Part shown: piece by piece, positions 4,559-7,824 of the stretch
Numbering within the stretch: the first letter of the stretch is position 1
Layout of the letters: each line of letters begins with the position of its first letter
NCBI GenBank assembly: GCA_018500005.2
Contig: JAHBAP020000529.1
Span: 1-7,824 of the forward strand
Source: Mycobacterium sp.
Lineage (GTDB): Bacteria; Actinomycetota; Actinomycetes; Mycobacteriales; Mycobacteriaceae
Reading direction: 5' to 3'
DNA: 7,824 nt
Position numbers and translations under genes: made by a program
The notes under the pieces: generated by a model
What the model was told of the DNA's origin: nothing
Seen by the model: the letters and a program-made list of their open reading frames with translations, nothing else
Databases searched by the model: none

Positions 4559-6082
4559 GTGGCGTCCCGTTCGGCCGAAACAACGCTGCCCGACGTCCCC
4601 GGCCTTCCGGCGTTGGGGGACTACCTCGATTCGCTGGACCCGGCCGAACGGTCGAGGGCGATCGAGCGGATGTCGACGATGGGCGACGCCGATCTCCGGA
4701 GCCTGGGCGTCAGCGAACCGCAGCACACCGAATTCGACTACGACGTCGACGGGATCGACGGCGAGATTCCGGCCGAACTTTCCGGAACGCTCTACCGCAA
4801 CGGACCCGGCCGCTGGCAGGACCATACCGGCCGACCCCTGCACCATCTCTTCGATGGCGACGGGATGATTTCGGCCTTCCAGATCGGCAAGGGCGGCGTG
4901 CGCTATCGCAACCGCTACGTCCGCACTCAGCACTACCGCGCCAAATCCGGAACCCGGCACATGGGCACCGACGCCGTCGGTGGCTTCCTGGCCAATATCG
5001 GCCGACTGCCCACCAATCTGGCCAACACCAATGTGGTCGAGCACGCCGGTCATCTCTACGCACTCTGGGAGGGCGGTCCGCCCTACGAGGTGGATCCGGA
5101 AACCCTGGAAACCAGGGGTCTGCGTCGGTTCGGCGGCGAATTGCGTTGGATCGGTTCGTATTCGGCGCACCCGTGTTTGTGTCCCAGTAGTGGCGACATG
5201 TTCAACTTCGGTGTCGAGTTCATCCCCAACCCGCACCTGCGCGTCTATCGCACGGATCGCGACGGCAGGCTCCAGCACTACCGTTCGGTGTCGCTGCCCT
5301 ACGTGGCGATGGTGCACGATTTCGCGATCACCGAGCGCTACCTGGTCTTCATCGTCTCGCCGATCATCCCCGACGGAATCCCGATAGCGCTGGGCCTCAA
5401 AGCATTCGGCGACGCCATGAGATACCAGCCCGAACGCGGCAGCTCTTTCATCCTGATTCCGCGGGACGGCGGCAGGATCAGGCGCATCGAGCACGATGCG
5501 ATCATGCAGTTCCACCTGTCCAACGCCTTCGACGACCGCGGGGACGTCGTCGTCGACGTGATCACCTACGACAACGGGCAGCTGCTGGACTGCATCGCCC
5601 GCTTCCGCACCAGCCCGCTGGACGACGCGACCTCGCAGTTCACCCGGTTCCGTCTTACCGCCTCGGGCCGGGTGATCTGCGAACAACTCAGCGACCGGTC
5701 CTGCGAATTCCCGCGACACCACCCCGACCACGAAGGCCGGCCGCACCGCTACTCCTACTACAACTCCCGCCGCCGGCTCGGGACGATGTTCGACCAGATC
5801 ACCAAGCTGGACCTGTCGGACAGCTCCGAGACCCACCACGCCGCGGAGACCGCCGGAAACAGCTTCTGCGAACCGGTGTTCACCCCGCGGCCCGGCGCAA
5901 CCGACGAGGACGACGGCTGGCTGCTATCGGTGGAGTATCAGGCCGACACGCACACATCGCGACTGGTGATCCTCGACGCCGGTGATCTCGAAGGTGGGCC
6001 GATCGCCACGGCCCAGTTGAATCATCATGTGCCGCAGGGCTTCCACGGGAACTTCGTCAGCCAACGGTCGAGTTCCGCGTAA
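4559..6082 (+). CDS. Carotenoid cleavage oxygenase (RPE65/CCD family)
   Basis: This is a non-heme iron(II) enzyme that splits a conjugated C=C bond of carotenoids or related polyenes (or stilbenes) with O2 to give carbonyl products. At 507 aa it has the normal family length. The four iron-binding histidines expected for the seven-bladed propeller are all visible: His204 in SAHPC, His253 in MVHDFAIT, His319 in QFHLSNAF and His496 in GFHGNF; their spacing is close to that of the cyanobacterial apocarotenoid oxygenase (183, 238, 304, 484). Other family motifs include GTLYRNGPG near 80-88 and HHLFDGDGM near 98-106. There is no signal peptide. The nearest characterised mycobacterial relative is probably of the Rv0654 (MtCCO) kind, but substrate and cleavage site cannot be read from sequence. 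It is probably controlled by the divergent TetR gene. Its last 58 bp overlap the convergent hydrolase gene. Confidence 0.93.
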   Translation: MASRSAETTLPDVPGLPALGDYLDSLDPAERSRAIERMSTMGDADLRSLGVSEPQHTEFDYDVDGIDGEIPAELSGTLYRNGPGRWQDHTGRPLHHLFDGDGMISAFQIGKGGVRYRNRYVRTQHYRAKSGTRHMGTDAVGGFLANIGRLPTNLANTNVVEHAGHLYALWEGGPPYEVDPETLETRGLRRFGGELRWIGSYSAHPCLCPSSGDMFNFGVEFIPNPHLRVYRTDRDGRLQHYRSVSLPYVAMVHDFAITERYLVFIVSPIIPDGIPIALGLKAFGDAMRYQPERGSSFILIPRDGGRIRRIEHDAIMQFHLSNAFDDRGDVVVDVITYDNGQLLDCIARFRTSPLDDATSQFTRFRLTASGRVICEQLSDRSCEFPRHHPDHEGRPHRYSYYNSRRRLGTMFDQITKLDLSDSSETHHAAETAGNSFCEPVFTPRPGATDEDDGWLLSVEYQADTHTSRLVILDAGDLEGGPIATAQLNHHVPQGFHGNFVSQRSSSA

Positions 6083-7056
6083 GCAACCTCCCGCGGCCCA
6101 GGCAGCGACAGGAACACGTCGTGTTTGGCGTCGACCACCGGCACGATCGTCTGCCGATTGCCGATGCATCCGGCCCACCGGGCGATGTGGGCGACGTCGA
6201 GCACGGCGTCACCGCGTTGCATCTCCTCGGTGCCGGTTGTCTCGGCGACGCTGTGGTCGGAACGCAGCACGAGGTTGGGCACACCGACGTCCAGGCCGAG
6301 TTGCAGCCGGGCCTGCCCGCGCCGGATGGCGGTTATCCAGCCCAGCGTGATCGGGAAGCCGCCGATCGGTTTCCATTTCAGGTTGTAGTCGAACTCGCCG
6401 TGGTAGTCCCGGTGCAGGGTCAAGCCATAGCCGCCCTTCCCGGCCGGCCGAACCACCCTGGTCTTGCGGACCCGGGAGGCCGCGCCGAGGGCACCTCGGG
6501 TGACCCGGGTCCGCAGAATCGTCGGCCCGGCGAGGTCCAGGAAAGGGCTATTGAGCACCAGTCCGGCCAATCCGAGATCGTCGGTGCCGCCGCGGCGCCT
6601 TACCCGGTCAAGCCACAGCGAGACCACCAGCCCGCCGGTGGAGTGGCCGTAAACCAGTACCCGGGGCGCCGGAGCCGCTCGGCCGGCGACATCGGATATA
6701 GCGTTCTCCGCCCGGATGATCGCGAGCGCCAGTTCCAGTTCGCGGTCGTAGCGGGACAGGTCGGTGGTGAAGTGCGGGGTCTGGCCCTCCCGCCAGGACC
6801 GGCCGCACTTGTGCAGGTCCAGCCCGTAGACGCGGTAGCCGCGTGCGGCGAAGAAGTCCACCAGTCCGGTGTTGAAGAAGTAGTCGGTGAAGCCGTGCAC
6901 GGCCAGCACCACCCGATCCGACGGGTTGCTGTCCCCGCGACGCACCAGGGTGGCGAACAACTCGCCCTCGCCGTCGGGGTCCGGACCGAGTTCCAGGGTC
7001 GTCTGCCGGTAGCCGGGAAGAACGTCGTCAGCCCATTCGGTGCGCGCGAGCGTCAC
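6025..7056 (-). CDS. Alpha/beta hydrolase, serine aminopeptidase/monoacylglycerol lipase-like (Hydrolase_4)
   Basis: The 343-aa cytoplasmic serine hydrolase shows an oxyanion-hole strand VVLAVHGFTDYFF (49-61), the nucleophile elbow GHSTG (137-141) with Ser139, and a C-terminal catalytic His312 in DAKHDVFLS. The acid is probably Asp284 or Asp287, in the segment GDAVLDVAH. The pattern HGFTDY...GLDLHKCGRS is typical of the monoglyceride lipase-like (S33) group; substrate is unknown, with ester or lipid hydrolysis most likely. It sits head to head with mqo across 119 bp, as Rv2854 stands near mqo (Rv2852c) in M. tuberculosis (from memory). The GTG start at 7056 has no Shine-Dalgarno site but a TAGGGT box exactly 6 nt upstream, suggesting a leaderless mRNA. 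The 3' end runs 58 bp into the end of the carotenoid oxygenase gene on the other strand. Confidence 0.88.
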   Translation of the reverse strand: MTLARTEWADDVLPGYRQTTLELGPDPDGEGELFATLVRRGDSNPSDRVVLAVHGFTDYFFNTGLVDFFAARGYRVYGLDLHKCGRSWREGQTPHFTTDLSRYDRELELALAIIRAENAISDVAGRAAPAPRVLVYGHSTGGLVVSLWLDRVRRRGGTDDLGLAGLVLNSPFLDLAGPTILRTRVTRGALGAASRVRKTRVVRPAGKGGYGLTLHRDYHGEFDYNLKWKPIGGFPITLGWITAIRRGQARLQLGLDVGVPNLVLRSDHSVAETTGTEEMQRGDAVLDVAHIARWAGCIGNRQTIVPVVDAKHDVFLSLPGPREVAYAELDRWLTKFPWKPCGT

Positions 7057-7062
7057 GGTCCA

Positions 7063-7068
7063 ACCCTA
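7063..7068 (-). promoter_or_regulatory. Candidate -10 box (TAGGGT) for leaderless hydrolase transcript
   Basis: TAGGGT fits TANNNT and is separated by exactly 6 nt from the GTG start codon of the hydrolase, the geometry of a leaderless mRNA. No ribosome binding site competes with this reading. Confidence 0.5.
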
Positions 7069-7090
7069 ACCAGTGACGGTCCTCTACTAC

Positions 7091-7115
7091 CCCGGTCGCG
7101 CTCGGACGCGCCGGG
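7091..7115. repeat. Inverted repeat upstream of the mqo promoter
   Basis: CCCGG (7091-7095) pairs with CCGGG (7111-7115). Inside, CGCG (7097-7100) pairs with CGCG (7107-7110), leaving T7096 bulged and a 6-nt loop. It ends just before the candidate mqo -10 box, so it would lie outside both divergent transcripts and, if functional, would act as DNA, for example as a protein site. GC-rich dyads of this size are common by chance in this composition. Confidence 0.35.
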
Positions 7116-7116
7116 A

Positions 7117-7122
7117 TAACCT
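7117..7122 (+). promoter_or_regulatory. Candidate -10 box (TAACCT) for mqo
   Basis: TAACCT fits TANNNT in the divergent intergenic region and would start transcription near 7129, leaving a leader of about 47 nt. No convincing -35 is seen. Confidence 0.35.
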
Positions 7123-7163
7123 AGCGGTACCCAAGGTGCCCGACTCCCGGGCGCGATTTCCGG

Positions 7164-7168
7164 AAGGA
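7164..7168 (+). promoter_or_regulatory. Ribosome binding site deciding the mqo start
   Basis: AAGGA lies 7 nt before the GTG at 7176, but only 1 nt before the in-frame ATG at 7170. Spacing therefore favours the GTG, which also gives the Met-Ser-Asp beginning seen in M. tuberculosis Mqo (from memory). Confidence 0.65.
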
Positions 7169-7175
7169 CATGCCC

Positions 7176-7801
7176 GTGTCTGACGCCACGAAGTCCGACG
7201 CCAGGACCGACGTCGTCCTGGTTGGTGCAGGGATCATGAGCGCCACCCTCGGCGCGCTGCTGCGCCTGGTCGAGCCGACCTGGTCGATCACCCTGGTGGA
7301 GCGCCTCGACGCCGCGGCCGCGGAGAGCAGCGATCCATGGAACAACGCCGGCACCGGCCACTCGGCGCTGTGCGAGTTGAACTACACCCCGGCCAAGCCC
7401 GACGGCACCATCGATATCGCCAAGGCGATCAACGTCAACGAGCAGTTCCAGGTGACCCGGCAGTTCTGGTCGTACGCGGTGGAGAACGGCATCCTGACCG
7501 ACGTTCGCAGCTTCCTCAATCAGGTGCCGCACGTCAGCTTCGTCAACGGAGCCGACAACGTCGACTACCTGCGCCGCCGGTACGAAACCCTGGTCCGCAA
7601 CCCGCTGTTCGCCACGATGGAGTTCATCAACGAACCCGACGAGTTCGCCCGGCGGTTGCCGCTGATGGCGCGCGGCCGGGACTTCTCCGATCCGGTCGGC
7701 CTGAACTGGACCGAGGCCGGCACCGACGTCGACTTCGGCTCGCTGTCCCGGCAGTTGCTCGCGTTCGGAACCGAGCGCGGGATGAACACGATGTTCGGTC
7801 A
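7176..7801 (+). CDS. mqo: Malate:quinone oxidoreductase, N-terminal part (3' partial)
   Basis: This is a membrane-associated FAD enzyme that oxidises L-malate to oxaloacetate and passes electrons to quinone, serving both the TCA cycle and respiration. About 208 of the usual ~490-500 residues are present. The Rossmann FAD-binding start [19 protein letters not shown] (11-29) with GAGIMS and the highly conserved Mqo segment [17 protein letters not shown] (56-72) identify it, and the rest ([50 protein letters not shown]) follows the mycobacterial protein closely. The GTG at 7176 is chosen on ribosome-binding-site spacing. Genomic sequence ends at 7801; bases from 7802 are adapter, so the residues read after Gly208 are not reliable, though the His codon formed across the junction may be right by chance. 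Confidence 0.93.
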
Positions 7802-7824
7802 CTGTCTCTTATACACATCTGACG
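7802..7824 (-). other. Tn5/Nextera mosaic end plus adapter (library artefact)
   Basis: Positions 7802-7820 are an exact copy of the 19-bp Tn5 mosaic end CTGTCTCTTATACACATCT. The following GACG is the start of the Nextera read-1 adapter in reverse complement. It interrupts mqo in mid-gene. This is untrimmed sequencing adapter, not a transposon in the genome. Confidence 0.97.

Noticed and set aside
4547..5839. Long minus-strand open frame (430 codons) opposite the carotenoid oxygenase gene
   Set aside because: Its translation is low-complexity Val/Gly/Asp/Arg-rich with no recognisable domain, while the plus strand encodes a complete enzyme with all catalytic residues. It is a GC-driven shadow.
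7052..7082. Near-direct repeat GTCACGGTCC / GTGACGGTCC in the hydrolase-mqo gap
   Set aside because: It is a single 9/10 match 21 bp apart, partly within the start codon of the hydrolase; too weak to call an operator.
6121..7119. Plus-strand open frame (332 codons) opposite the hydrolase
   Set aside because: The reverse frame contains an intact hydrolase with its catalytic Ser and His; this frame shows no family motif.
7802..7820. End of a Tn5-like transposon inserted in mqo
   Set aside because: It is the engineered 19-bp mosaic end, followed by Nextera adapter bases at the edge of the contig, which is a library artefact.

Overview
The window is GC-rich (about two thirds G+C), with GTG start codons on most genes and no insertion sequences, tRNAs or CRISPR. 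The encoded proteins look like those of Mycobacteriaceae (Mycolicibacterium/Mycobacterium type). The clearest sign is the malate:quinone oxidoreductase N-terminus, which closely resembles M. tuberculosis Mqo as remembered; a divergent alpha/beta hydrolase beside it recalls the Rv2854/Rv2852c arrangement. The piece appears to be a whole short contig. It ends in an exact Tn5/Nextera mosaic-end sequence and begins with a 16/19 match to the same sequence, so the first ~19 and last 23 bases are not genome.

Layout: (1) 20-442 (+) is the C-terminal FCD effector domain of a GntR/FadR-type regulator, cut by the contig edge. A 15-bp GC-rich hairpin (448-484) separates it from the next, convergent gene. 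(2) 505-3886 (-) is a metal-uptake block. In transcription order it holds an ArsR-type regulator, then cbiM, a PDGLE-domain CbiN/NikN-like subunit, cbiQ and cbiO, which together make an ECF-type Co2+/Ni2+ importer. Last is a small single-pass membrane protein with a His/Met cluster and a Gly-Pro-rich tail. cbiM-PDGLE-cbiQ-cbiO are coupled by overlaps or a 2-nt gap. The 65-nt gap between arsR and cbiM holds three copies of TTCAGATA, a likely operator. (3) 3925-6082 is a TetR regulator (-) divergent from a carotenoid cleavage oxygenase (+). The latter has all four iron-binding histidines, and an imperfect palindrome lies between the two genes. (4) 6025-7056 (-) is a serine alpha/beta hydrolase whose 3' end overlaps the oxygenase gene tail to tail by 58 bp. 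(5) 7176-7801 (+) is the N-terminal part of mqo, cut by the adapter.

How the genes work together: the transporter operon is probably controlled by its ArsR neighbour in response to cobalt or nickel. The oxygenase is probably controlled by the adjacent TetR. The hydrolase and mqo share a 119-bp divergent promoter region. Three genes (cbiM long start, arsR, hydrolase) have a TAGNNT hexamer exactly 6 nt before the start codon, the layout of mycobacterial leaderless transcripts. For cbiM this conflicts with the start codon that the metal-binding chemistry requires, and that is the most interesting open point. I saw nothing that amounts to an undescribed multi-gene system.
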